From the NCBI GenBank assembly GCA_027295975.1, contig JAPUJX010000343.1, positions 1 to 6,778 on the forward strand: 6,778 nucleotides of DNA, read 5' to 3'. Made by a program: the position numbers and the translations under genes. How positions within the stretch are numbered: position 1 is the stretch's first letter; the number at the start of each line of letters is the position of its first letter. Positions 1-6,241 of the stretch are shown here, piece after piece. This stretch comes from Gammaproteobacteria bacterium. GTDB lineage: Bacteria > Pseudomonadota > Gammaproteobacteria > Pseudomonadales > Azotimanducaceae. The notes beneath the pieces are model-generated. The model was not told where the DNA came from. It ran no database searches and saw only the letters and a list, made by a program, of their open reading frames with translations.

Positions 1-1095
1 ATCCAGATTCCTGTGGCGCGACCCGAGGAGGCGCGTATCGTCAACCGCCCCCGTATATTCTCGGACCCACAATCAGGGGTCATCGCGGGTTTGTGGGAGG
101 GTGGCGATCACGGGGATGGCACGCAGACGACAAGATTGACCAATCAGTGCCACGACATTACGACGTTCCCCGAGATTGGCCTGGCTGCCGGGGCCTGCGC
201 CGGCAACGGAATCCTTCTCGATATCAGCGATCCAGTAAATCCAGTCCGTTTGGACAAGGTTATTGACCCTGGCTATGCCTACTGGCACTCCGCGACCTTC
301 AACAATGATGGAACCAAAGTGCTTTTTACCGATGAATGGGGGGGAGGGGGCCGCCCGCGTTGCCGTGCGTCCGATCCGAAGGATTGGGGTGCGGATGCAA
401 TCTACGACATCGTCGACGGCAAGTTGCAGTTCAGGAGTCATTACAAGATGCCGGCGCCACAGAGCGACCAGGAAAACTGTGTGGCTCACAATGGCTCGCT
501 CATACCTGTCCCCGGTCGGGACATTTTCGTTCAGGCCTGGTACCAGGGGGGCATATCGGTCTTCGATTTTACCGACTCATCGAACCCGGTCGAAATCGCC
601 TTTTTTGACCGTGGCCCTATCGATGCCGAAGACCTGGTCATGGGTGGGTATTGGTCCGCCTACTGGTTCGGTGGTCTCATCTATGGCACCGAAATAGCGC
701 GCGGGCTCGATGTGTTGGCCCTGACGCCCAGCGATTATCTGACCGAAAATGAAATAGCCGCGGCGTCGTTCAGGGAGCCCGATGCTGTCGTCAACGCACA
801 AACACAGAGACGGCACATCTGGCCGGCCGAGCCAGTGGTCGCACGGGCGTATCTCGACCAGCTTCTCCGCAGCAACGGCATTTCAACCGCGCAAGCAGAG
901 GCGCTGACCGCGGCGCTCGACCGTGCCGCAAACCTGCTGGCGAGTGGGGGCGGAAGCGACCGGGTGGCAGCGGAGCAACTCGAAACGCTGGCTCGAACGT
1001 TTGCCGAAGAGGGCGCCGGTCGAAGCGGCGCCACGGGAACCCGATTTCTCGCGCTGGCCACAACTTTGGAGGTGCTCGCCGATCGCTTGCAATAA
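1..1095 (+). CDS. LVIVD-repeat-type secreted propeller protein, 5'-truncated by window
   Basis: This frame is open from the first base and ends at TAA 1093-1095, giving 364 visible codons. The true start lies before the window; the GTG at 13 has no ribosome binding site and falls inside a conserved stretch, so it is not the start. Numbered from that GTG codon, LVIVD-like blade segments are visible: GILLDISDPVNPV (66-78), GISVFDFTDSSNPVEIAFFD (180-199) and GLDVLAL (231-237). Between them are WHSATFNNDG (91-100), TDEWGGGG (106-113) and ENCVAHNGSLIPVPGRD (154-170). Cys46, Cys62, Cys117 and Cys156 could form disulfides, which fits an exported protein, but the signal peptide is not in view. The last 90 residues (about 270-360) look helical and resemble the Ala/Leu-rich C-terminal FIMAH-type region. 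The family is recognisable and conserved, but its biochemical role is unknown to me; a structural or binding propeller is the likeliest reading. Confidence 0.8.
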   Translation: MQIPVARPEEARIVNRPRIFSDPQSGVIAGLWEGGDHGDGTQTTRLTNQCHDITTFPEIGLAAGACAGNGILLDISDPVNPVRLDKVIDPGYAYWHSATFNNDGTKVLFTDEWGGGGRPRCRASDPKDWGADAIYDIVDGKLQFRSHYKMPAPQSDQENCVAHNGSLIPVPGRDIFVQAWYQGGISVFDFTDSSNPVEIAFFDRGPIDAEDLVMGGYWSAYWFGGLIYGTEIARGLDVLALTPSDYLTENEIAAASFREPDAVVNAQTQRRHIWPAEPVVARAYLDQLLRSNGISTAQAEALTAALDRAANLLASGGGSDRVAAEQLETLARTFAEEGAGRSGATGTRFLALATTLEVLADRLQ

Positions 1096-1263
1096 TTCGG
1101 TGCGCGGCTTCGTCTCGAAACGACGTTGGAGCCGCTCGAATCGGGAACGGATTCGATCCGCTTCCAATACTCCCTGAGGGTGTCCGGCTCCGACCTGCCC
1201 AGGTTCAGCCGCAACGGCGACAGTTCGCCCGAAACTGCAACCATCGAAGTTATCGTGGATTGA
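1096..1263 (+). pseudogene. Orphan coding-like tail in frame after the LVIVD gene stop
   Basis: After TAA 1093-1095 the same reading frame stays open for 55 codons to TGA 1261-1263. The translation looks like a real protein end, with alternating hydrophobic and polar residues: LRLETTLEPLESG, then SIRFQYSLRVSGSDLP, then ATIEVIVD at the C-terminus. About 40 of the 55 codons end in G or C, a bias expected of coding sequence in this GC-rich part. No ATG or GTG with a ribosome binding site begins it; the only early candidate is TTG at 1126. It could be the 3' remnant of a deleted gene, or a lost C-terminal domain of the upstream gene cut off by a nonsense mutation. The upstream protein seems to end naturally before the TAA, which favours the remnant. 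I do not recognise the family; the pattern suggests a beta-sandwich end. Confidence 0.45.
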
Positions 1264-1344
1264 AACCGACCACGGTGAATCCGGCACCCATCTGGGCCAT
1301 TACACGATCCTGTCTACCCTCGGTAAGAGTGGAATGGGACGAAA

Positions 1345-1364
1345 CCGGGCCTTGCAGGCTCCGG
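1345..1364 (-). terminator. Hairpin next to the metallopeptidase stop, possible terminator
   Basis: CCGG 1345-1348 plus GCCT 1349-1352 pair with AGGC 1356-1359 and CCGG 1361-1364. This gives an 8-bp GC-rich stem with a 3-base loop (TGC) and one bulged T at 1360. It lies two bases beyond the TAG stop (1367-1369) of the minus-strand metallopeptidase gene. Read on the minus strand it is followed by TTTCGTCCC, so the U tract is only three bases long. It could act as a weak intrinsic terminator or as a 3'-end protecting hairpin between these convergent genes. Confidence 0.4.
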
Positions 1365-1366
1365 GT

Positions 1367-2794
1367 CTAACCCCTGCGCGTGGATCGCTTCCTTGTCGTT
1401 TTCTTCTTCGTCTTCCTTCGGACTGTCTTTTTCGAACCGGGGCTCCCGGCCTTCGCCCGAACCGGGTGTCGCCAGATGGTTTCGGTGCGGCGTCGGGTTC
1501 CTGACGGGCTCGGGCCCGTGGCAGACTGCGCTCGTCGAGCCCGCATCCGCCGTCTGGCGTTTCGGTCGACGTCGGTGACGAGATCCTCGCAGCGGTCCAT
1601 GATCTCGACCGTGCCCGCGGGATCGATCGCGTCGAGCATCAACTGGCTGGCACTGTCGGAAAACGTGTCGAGGATGTCGGAAGCACGGCGGAAGAACCTT
1701 CGGATTCCGTAGGATCTATTCGTCACCTGCCACTCCGTCTTCCACCCGCCCCCTTTTGAGAACACGCGCAGAACGTCGAAGAACGTCACGAGTTGTCCCG
1801 TCGGACAGCCTGTCGTGTCGCCCGTCTCGGAGGCGTATTCGCCGCTGAGGTCACCGGCGACACCGACGACCAACTCTGCCGGGTTGAAAGCGGTCATCAT
1901 CCGTAGATAACTGACCACTCCTTTCCAGTTCCTCTCGACCATACTGAGCGAGCTGAGGCTTCTGCGGGTCATCAGCTCGTGTCGCGAGTACGGCAGCCCC
2001 TTGGGCAAGCTCCAGATCAGGTGCATTAATTCCCACGCTGCATATTCTGCGAACCCCTCATGGAACGCTACGTTCGGATTCTCCTGGTTACCCGTTGTGT
2101 CCGAGTCCCCCCATACCGCCGCGATCCAGTTGGTGATGCCGTAATTGTGCTGGTAGTTCCAGATGTGCATGATCTCGTGGATGATCGTGACGAGATTGAA
2201 CGTGTCTTGCATGATGTATACGTTGTCGTTCCCGATCCCACGTGCCCACGGGGCACCGCCGATCGTGTTGGCTGGGACTCGAACTCTCACCTTCCTTTTG
2301 AAGGCGCTGCGCGCTCCGTCGTTCCTGAGCGTCGTCATCACACACTTGCAGATGTACCAGGTAAGGGCCTTCCATTGCGTCGAGATTGAAACGTTGCCGC
2401 CGCTACCTTCCCGCAGTACGTACTGTCCGAGATCGATGTCGGGGCCGTCCTCCCTGCTTCGAGATTGGTAGATGGCCAGACGTTCCTTGACGTTCGCTTT
2501 GCTGCGCACGCTCAAATCGGAATCGTTGAGCTCGATCAGCACCTGAAATTTGCGCGGCTTTTCGTTCTTTCGTTGAGTGATTTCGAAATAGCCATCGTCA
2601 CCGGTGACCTCAGTGCCCCACGAGTTGAACCGGCCGTTCACGTGGGTGGACGCCTTTACCTGAACTCGGACTCCCCGCAACGGCCTTTCGACGACGTCCG
2701 TCCCGCTCGGATCGTCCTCGTCCAATATCGTATTGGGAATCAGGGAATCCTCAACCCTCAGGTATCCGCTAACCTTCCAGTCGACTCGAGCCAT
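1367..2794 (-). CDS. Putative zinc metallopeptidase with regulatory-like N-domain and basic tail
   Basis: The predicted protein has 475 residues. The metal site is clear: TIIHEIMHIWNY places H206, E207 and H210 in an HExxH motif, and FHEGFAEYAAWE supplies E246 as a likely third ligand in gluzincin style (EGFAEY), 36 residues on. The N-terminal part (about 5-125) resembles a transthyretin/carboxypeptidase-regulatory-like beta-sandwich, with GVRVQVKAS (41-49) and TGDDGYFEI (64-72). Residues 411-475 are strongly basic (26 Lys/Arg of 65, densest after 454), like an H1- or AlgP-type tail. There is no signal peptide or membrane helix, so export by Sec is not supported. The start ATG 2792-2794 is preceded on its strand by AAGGGGA five bases upstream. 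The gene stands alone, convergent with the LVIVD gene and divergent from the creatininase-family gene. Peptidase activity is inferred from the motif; I cannot assign a known subfamily. Confidence 0.75.
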   Translation of the reverse strand: MARVDWKVSGYLRVEDSLIPNTILDEDDPSGTDVVERPLRGVRVQVKASTHVNGRFNSWGTEVTGDDGYFEITQRKNEKPRKFQVLIELNDSDLSVRSKANVKERLAIYQSRSREDGPDIDLGQYVLREGSGGNVSISTQWKALTWYICKCVMTTLRNDGARSAFKRKVRVRVPANTIGGAPWARGIGNDNVYIMQDTFNLVTIIHEIMHIWNYQHNYGITNWIAAVWGDSDTTGNQENPNVAFHEGFAEYAAWELMHLIWSLPKGLPYSRHELMTRRSLSSLSMVERNWKGVVSYLRMMTAFNPAELVVGVAGDLSGEYASETGDTTGCPTGQLVTFFDVLRVFSKGGGWKTEWQVTNRSYGIRRFFRRASDILDTFSDSASQLMLDAIDPAGTVEIMDRCEDLVTDVDRNARRRMRARRAQSATGPSPSGTRRRTETIWRHPVRAKAGSPGSKKTVRRKTKKKTTRKRSTRRG

Positions 2795-2836
2795 GATCGT
2801 CCCCTTTCGGATTCTTGTTGTTCGGTGTCGCGGTAC

Positions 2837-2860
2837 CCACGCCTGCCCGGCCTGGCGTGG
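2837..2860. repeat. Inverted repeat CCACGCC-N10-GGCGTGG
   Basis: CCACGCC at 2837-2843 is the exact reverse complement of GGCGTGG at 2854-2860, giving a 7-bp GC-rich stem with a 10-base loop. It sits 43-66 bases upstream of the metallopeptidase start codon, probably inside its leader if transcription starts near 2914. It could be a leader hairpin or a dyad binding site. No U tract follows on either strand, so it is not a standard intrinsic terminator. Confidence 0.4.
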
Positions 2861-2920
2861 CCCTGTTCGTCGTCAGCGTAATTCTCAGAGAAACACTGTT
2901 CTTTTAGAGATGGGTTTCAA

Positions 2921-2929
2921 CTTATACCA
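2921..2929 (-). promoter_or_regulatory. Possible extended -10 element for the metallopeptidase gene
   Basis: On the minus strand this reads TGGTATAAG, a TGn-extended -10 box with TATAAG matching five of six consensus bases. The matching -35 position (GTGAAT, 16-base spacer) is poor, as is common for extended -10 promoters. It would give a leader of roughly 120 bases containing the inverted repeat at 2837-2860. This is based on pattern only. Confidence 0.22.
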
Positions 2930-3125
2930 TTCCAGTCCTAAGATTCACGTTCCGGCCTTCGGCCTAGACTGTTGTTCGGCGTCCGGTTGATCCGGTGTCG
3001 TGTTGAAGTACCGTGCGAATATAGGATTTGCGCAGTCATCGGAGCGAGTCCCAATCTACCGTGACAAAGCGGGGGCATCCGATCAAACCTAACGCATTGC
3101 GGCCCCAAATTCTGGCGCCGTGAAT

Positions 3126-3130
3126 GGAGG
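3126..3130 (+). promoter_or_regulatory. Ribosome binding site deciding the creatininase-family start
   Basis: GGAGG lies four bases before ATG 3135. The longer possible start, GTG 3120, would place this site inside the coding region and add five residues (MNGGS) before the signal peptide. The ribosome binding site therefore favours ATG 3135. Confidence 0.75.
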
Positions 3131-3134
3131 GTCT

Positions 3135-4052
3135 ATGAGAGCGATCACAACAGGAATCATTGCATTGCAGCTACTGGGAGCCGTACCCGCGGCGGCCAGG
3201 CAGGCGAGTCCGATATGGTCCGAGGAGAAGGTAGAAAACTACCTCCCGCATATGACACGACCCGAAGTCGAGGATTTGCTGACCCGAACGGATATGGTGA
3301 TCCTACCCGTCGGTGCGCTTGAGCAGCACGGACTTCATCTGCCCATCGGTACCGACTTTTTCAGCGGGATCGAACGTGCCAAGTTGATAGCGCAGCAGAC
3401 CGACGTGCTTGTCGCGCCGATTCTTATGCCGGGACAGTCACCGTACCACATGGGTTTTGCGGGTACGATTACTCTGCGGGCTGAAACGATCCAGGCGGTG
3501 TACGTCGAGGCGGCCGAGAGCCTCATCCACCATGGGTTCAAGCGGTTTCTCATCCTCAATTCGCATGGCGGCAACAGCGCGATTTCGACGTTTATCGTGG
3601 ACCGGATCAATCAGGAAACCGCCGGAATTGCTGTCGAACTGGGTGCCGCGGCGGCGCCGTTCATGTCCGCTCTGGAACAACCGGCGGTCCCAATTTTCGA
3701 TCGGCACGGTGGTGTCAGCGAAACATCGCGGTTGATGTATCTCGCACCCAGCCTTACTCAACTGGACGATGCACGGCCAGCTACAGTCACCATGCCAAGT
3801 CATCTTCAAGACATGATCCCCGATGTCGTCAGCGGCGATCCAACCGTACTGCGTGTCTTTCTTGCGGAGTCGCTCAAGGCGGAAGAGACGGGCAAAGGAA
3901 CGTCCGCGAGAGATATTTCTACGACCGGAGTATGGGGTGTGCGTGATCCCAGAGAGGCAACAGCGGAACAGGGTCAGGTCGAAACCACAAGATACGTCGA
4001 TGCCGCCGTACAGTTCATTGAGCGTTGGAAGGAGTTGAGGCCAATGGATTAG
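3135..4052 (+). CDS. Creatininase-family amidohydrolase with signal peptide
   Basis: The predicted protein has 305 residues, including an N-terminal signal peptide (MRAITTGIIALQLLGAVPAAA, likely cleaved after A21), so the mature enzyme should be periplasmic or secreted. The family signature is strong. VGALEQHGLHLPIGTD gives E63, H65 and D74, spaced like Glu34, His36 and Asp45 of Pseudomonas creatininase. LNSHGGN supplies H144, and DRHGGVSETS supplies E196. True creatininase has HYEN where this protein has HGGN. The HGGN plus ETS combination is typical of other members of the family, which hydrolyse amide bonds in varied small molecules, so creatinine is not a safe substrate call. A two-metal site is expected. 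The gene appears monocistronic: a divergent promoter region lies upstream, and the propeller gene converges on it downstream. Family assignment is firm; substrate is unknown. Confidence 0.9.
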   Translation: MRAITTGIIALQLLGAVPAAARQASPIWSEEKVENYLPHMTRPEVEDLLTRTDMVILPVGALEQHGLHLPIGTDFFSGIERAKLIAQQTDVLVAPILMPGQSPYHMGFAGTITLRAETIQAVYVEAAESLIHHGFKRFLILNSHGGNSAISTFIVDRINQETAGIAVELGAAAAPFMSALEQPAVPIFDRHGGVSETSRLMYLAPSLTQLDDARPATVTMPSHLQDMIPDVVSGDPTVLRVFLAESLKAEETGKGTSARDISTTGVWGVRDPREATAEQGQVETTRYVDAAVQFIERWKELRPMD

Positions 4053-4206
4053 CCCGCATTTCTCACCAGTGGTCTGCTGCAGCGCCCGATCCATCCGCCA
4101 TTACTGCGTCGCGCTAGCGGACCGGATCGTCTCCGACGTGCACTGAGCCAGCGACCCCGCGGGCACCGTCGTTCGATCAGTCTTGTGTTGTGATGCGAGG
4201 CGCCAT

Positions 4207-5436
4207 TCAAAAATTCTCCGGACGAATCCTCTGTGTATTTGACCGTGTCGTTTGAAAATAGACGATATTTGCCCCTTCAGAATTTCCGGCGATAATATCG
4301 GGCTTTCCATCCCCATCTATATCGCCAACACCCAAAGCATATGTGTTGTCGTCGGGCGCACCAATCTCTGCCAACAGGGCCAGGTCCCCCGCACCATCGT
4401 TTATGAAGACACGGTTCAGGCCGGCAACATTGCCGATAACGATGTCGGGATCACCGTCACCGTCCAGATCCTCGGCCACTATTGCGTAACTGCGCCCCGC
4501 TTCATCGCCAAAGCGTTGGGTCAGCTTAAACGCACCATTGCCCATATTTAGAATGACGCTGTTGGACTCGCCAATATTGGCCGTCACAATATCTTTCAGG
4601 CCATCGCCATTCATATCGACAACAACAAGTCCGCGGGTGTCGTCCATGCCTGAACCAAACGGGATGGCCGTTTGAAACTGCAGGTTGCCGTCACCCAGAA
4701 GGATTTTGTTTTGTTGTTGGTCCCGGTTGGCCAGAACCAGATCCACGTGTCCGTCGTCGTTCATGTCCGCCGCTTTGACCGATAGAGTACGATCGGACAG
4801 ATCACCAAAAGCAATAGGGCGAGAGTCGAAGTTGCCGTCACCGTCGTTCAGAAAAATCAGGTTCGGTGTGCCTCTGCAAATCTCCAAAATATCCAGTGCG
4901 CCATCGCCGTTCAGATCAGCAATTTCTATGCTGCGGGTATTGGATTCAATGCTGCCGAACAGATGTGCTGGTCCAAATTGGCCCGCGCCATCGTTCGAAA
5001 ACACTTGGTTTTCTTGTCTGTCCGACGCCTGCACGATATCCAGATCACCATCGCCATCCAAATCTGCCAATTTTACGGTGTAGCCTGTACGCTCATGTTC
5101 GCCTAACGGAGTGCGCTTGCTCAGACCCCTATTATCCGCATTGAAATATACATAGCTTGCTTGGGGCCAATGGCGGCCATTGGCCTCGATCATATCCAGG
5201 TCGCCATCCCCGTCGATATCGCCAATGGCAATGCCCGCGGTAATAAAGGGTTCAACCGATATGGGATACGACGCGCGGTTCGAATAGTAGATGTCAGGTT
5301 CACCAGAGGCGAGTTCATCAGACGCAAGTGTCTGCGCCGTCACGGGGGTGGGTAAACCGTACATATTAAGCACGATAGCTGCGACTATAGACGGCGCCAA
5401 CTTGGATCCAGTTTTTAAATTGTGTTTCATAGCCAT
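4207..5436 (-). CDS. FG-GAP/VCBS-repeat seven-bladed propeller protein, secreted
   Basis: The predicted protein has 409 residues. Seven copies of a calcium-loop motif D-x-(D/N)-x-D-G-x-x-D start at D73, D125, D174, D224, D274, D323 and D372, spaced 49-52 residues apart. This is the pattern of a complete seven-bladed, integrin-like FG-GAP/VCBS beta-propeller. Blade 4 has NDDG in place of (D/N)GDG. An N-terminal signal peptide is visible, with a hydrophobic stretch around 13-28 and likely cleavage after VTA (A34). No C-terminal anchor or sorting domain is seen after the last blade, so the protein is probably periplasmic or released. Two starts are possible: ATG 5434-5436 or ATG 5428-5430 (MKHNLK, 407 residues); GTGGGATGG upstream does not clearly decide. 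The gene lies 83 bases downstream of the RidA-family gene on the same strand and may be co-transcribed with it. Its ligand is unknown. Confidence 0.88.
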   Translation of the reverse strand: MAMKHNLKTGSKLAPSIVAAIVLNMYGLPTPVTAQTLASDELASGEPDIYYSNRASYPISVEPFITAGIAIGDIDGDGDLDMIEANGRHWPQASYVYFNADNRGLSKRTPLGEHERTGYTVKLADLDGDGDLDIVQASDRQENQVFSNDGAGQFGPAHLFGSIESNTRSIEIADLNGDGALDILEICRGTPNLIFLNDGDGNFDSRPIAFGDLSDRTLSVKAADMNDDGHVDLVLANRDQQQNKILLGDGNLQFQTAIPFGSGMDDTRGLVVVDMNGDGLKDIVTANIGESNSVILNMGNGAFKLTQRFGDEAGRSYAIVAEDLDGDGDPDIVIGNVAGLNRVFINDGAGDLALLAEIGAPDDNTYALGVGDIDGDGKPDIIAGNSEGANIVYFQTTRSNTQRIRPENF

Positions 5437-5519
5437 CCCACACTAATCCATGATGATCGGTTCTAAATGAACAGGAACAACAACGCGTAAATTTGAGGAT
5501 ATCGCGGCACCTTTTCCCC

Positions 5520-6095
5520 TTAATCTCTTACTTCTACAATCATTTCAATTTCAACCGCTTGGCCTCTGGGTAAGGACGCCATACCCACGGCGGCGCGGGC
5601 GTGTCGTCCTCGCTCGCCAAAAACGGCGACAATCAAATCTGAAAAACCATTAATCACCGCGGGCTGCTCCACAAATGACGGATCAGAATTGACCATGCCC
5701 AATACTTTCACGACGCGCACAACCCGGTTCAAATCGCCCAGCATTGCTTTCAAGACCGCCAGCTGATTGATCGCCGTCAGCCGCGCGCCCTCGTACCCCT
5801 CTTCAATGGTGACATCCGCGCCTAGCTTGCCGGTTATTTCACTGCCGTCCGCGCGGCGTGGCCCTTTACCCGCTAAAAATATCAAATTGCCGGTCCGCAC
5901 GCCGTTGACATAGTTCGCAACCGGGTTGGGTGCATCGGGCAGCGTTATACCCAATTCTTCCAGTCGGGCTTCCGGATCATACGCACTGGCGTCCGGTTCA
6001 TTTTGCTCGGCCGACGCGTCCGGATGACCATTGATAAAAATGACAAAAAGAAAAACGGCAACCACACGAAGGGCGGTTAAGAAAGACCTGTTCAT
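5520..6095 (-). CDS. RidA (YjgF/UK114)-family protein with signal peptide
   Basis: The predicted protein has 191 residues; standard RidA proteins have about 130, and the extra length is N-terminal. Residues 1-29 (MNRSFLTALRVVAVFLFVIF and on to DASA) form a signal peptide, followed by an acidic linker. The RidA-fold domain spans about 45-190. Its NYV-x-GVRTGNLIFLAGKGP, GKLGADV, EGARLTAINQLAVLKAMLGDLNRV, VNSDPSF and FGERGRHARAAVGMASLP segments match the RidA-like subgroup with a G-x-HAR-x-AVG signature; R167 aligns with the conserved active-site Arg region, and VEIE (181-184) is present. RidA enzymes hydrolyse reactive enamines/imines, but subgroup members have diverse or unknown activities, so function is not assigned. 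ATG 6095 was chosen because GGAAG lies eight bases upstream and the signal peptide begins there. A start at 6149 would add 18 residues before it and would overlap the likely promoter. Confidence 0.87.
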   Translation of the reverse strand: MNRSFLTALRVVAVFLFVIFINGHPDASAEQNEPDASAYDPEARLEELGITLPDAPNPVANYVNGVRTGNLIFLAGKGPRRADGSEITGKLGADVTIEEGYEGARLTAINQLAVLKAMLGDLNRVVRVVKVLGMVNSDPSFVEQPAVINGFSDLIVAVFGERGRHARAAVGMASLPRGQAVEIEMIVEVRD

Positions 6096-6103
6096 AACAT
6101 AAA

Positions 6104-6108
6104 CTTCC
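6104..6108 (-). promoter_or_regulatory. Ribosome binding site for the RidA-family gene
   Basis: On the minus strand GGAAG sits eight bases before ATG 6093-6095. It supports this start over the in-frame ATG 6147-6149, which has no comparable site. Confidence 0.55.
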
Positions 6109-6147
6109 AGAGTGACTTCACGGCCAAAAACCAACAGCGTAGCATGC

Positions 6148-6153
6148 ATTATA
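6148..6153 (-). promoter_or_regulatory. Possible -10 box for the RidA-family gene
   Basis: The minus strand reads TATAAT, an exact -10 consensus, placed to give a leader of about 45 bases before ATG 6095. The best -35 candidate, TAGACT (minus strand of 6169-6174, four of six matches), is only 15 bases away, which is short. If real, transcription would start inside the longer open frame and rule out the 6149 start. Confidence 0.38.
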
Positions 6154-6168
6154 GCGGGTTCATTTATA

Positions 6169-6178
6169 AGTCTAGACT
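6169..6178. repeat. 10-bp perfect palindrome AGTCTAGACT in divergent promoter region
   Basis: AGTCTAGACT is a perfect 10-base palindrome between the divergently transcribed RidA-family and cyclase-family genes. It overlaps the likely -35 position of the RidA promoter, about 64 bases before the cyclase start. The position suits an operator for a dimeric regulator acting on both genes, but no regulator gene is in the window and a palindrome this short can occur by chance. Confidence 0.3.
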
Positions 6179-6227
6179 CCGTGAAGAAGGCTGATTATCC
6201 TATTGCTCATTCCTTTCCTAATTCTCT

Positions 6228-6232
6228 GGAGG
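6228..6232 (+). promoter_or_regulatory. Ribosome binding site of the cyclase-family gene
   Basis: GGAGG is followed by nine bases and then ATG 6242. The in-frame ATG at 6278 lacks such a site, so 6242 is preferred. Confidence 0.65.
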
Positions 6233-6241
6233 TTTGGGCTC

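Larger units (their letters stand above)
2795..3134. other. Divergent intergenic region, 340 bp, no gene seen
   Basis: This gap separates the minus-strand metallopeptidase gene from the plus-strand creatininase-family gene and should hold both promoters. Open frames running into it from the plus strand (to about 2990) are antisense shadows of the metallopeptidase gene and do not read like protein. Visible structure is an inverted repeat at 2837-2860, an extended -10-like element for the minus strand at 2921-2929, a small GGCC-TTC-GGCC hairpin near 2953-2963 and a 14-base near-repeat (2816-2829 and 2970-2983, 13 matches). I found no well-spaced -35/-10 pair for the plus-strand gene. Confidence 0.5.

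Noticed and set aside
13..15. GTG as start codon of the first gene
   Set aside because: The frame is open to base 1, no ribosome binding site precedes it, and the protein begins mid-family without a signal peptide. The gene is cut by the window edge.
883..1287. Minus-strand open frame of 134 residues overlapping the end of the LVIVD gene
   Set aside because: It is an antisense shadow of GC-rich coding sequence, with no family features and no ribosome binding site.
2060..2881. Plus-strand open frames opposite the 5' half of the metallopeptidase gene
   Set aside because: They mirror the minus-strand coding sequence (HExxH protein) and read as low-quality protein.
2953..2963. GGCC-TTC-GGCC hairpin as a terminator
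   Set aside because: The stem is only 4 bp, there is no U tract, and it sits in a divergent promoter region where no transcript should end.
3003..3025. TTGAAG and TATAGG as a promoter for the creatininase-family gene
   Set aside because: The spacer is only 11 bases, too short for a sigma-70 promoter.
3120..3134. GTG 3120 as start of the creatininase-family gene
   Set aside because: A strong GGAGG site lies between it and ATG 3135, at good distance from the latter, and the signal peptide begins at the ATG.
3438..4094. Minus-strand open frame of 218 residues opposite the creatininase-family gene
   Set aside because: The plus strand carries unmistakable creatininase motifs over the same bases; the antisense translation shows no domain pattern.
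4113..4161. Short palindromes CGCTAGCG and CCCGCGGG between convergent genes as a bidirectional terminator
   Set aside because: Neither forms a stem of useful length with a loop, and no T or A tract flanks them.
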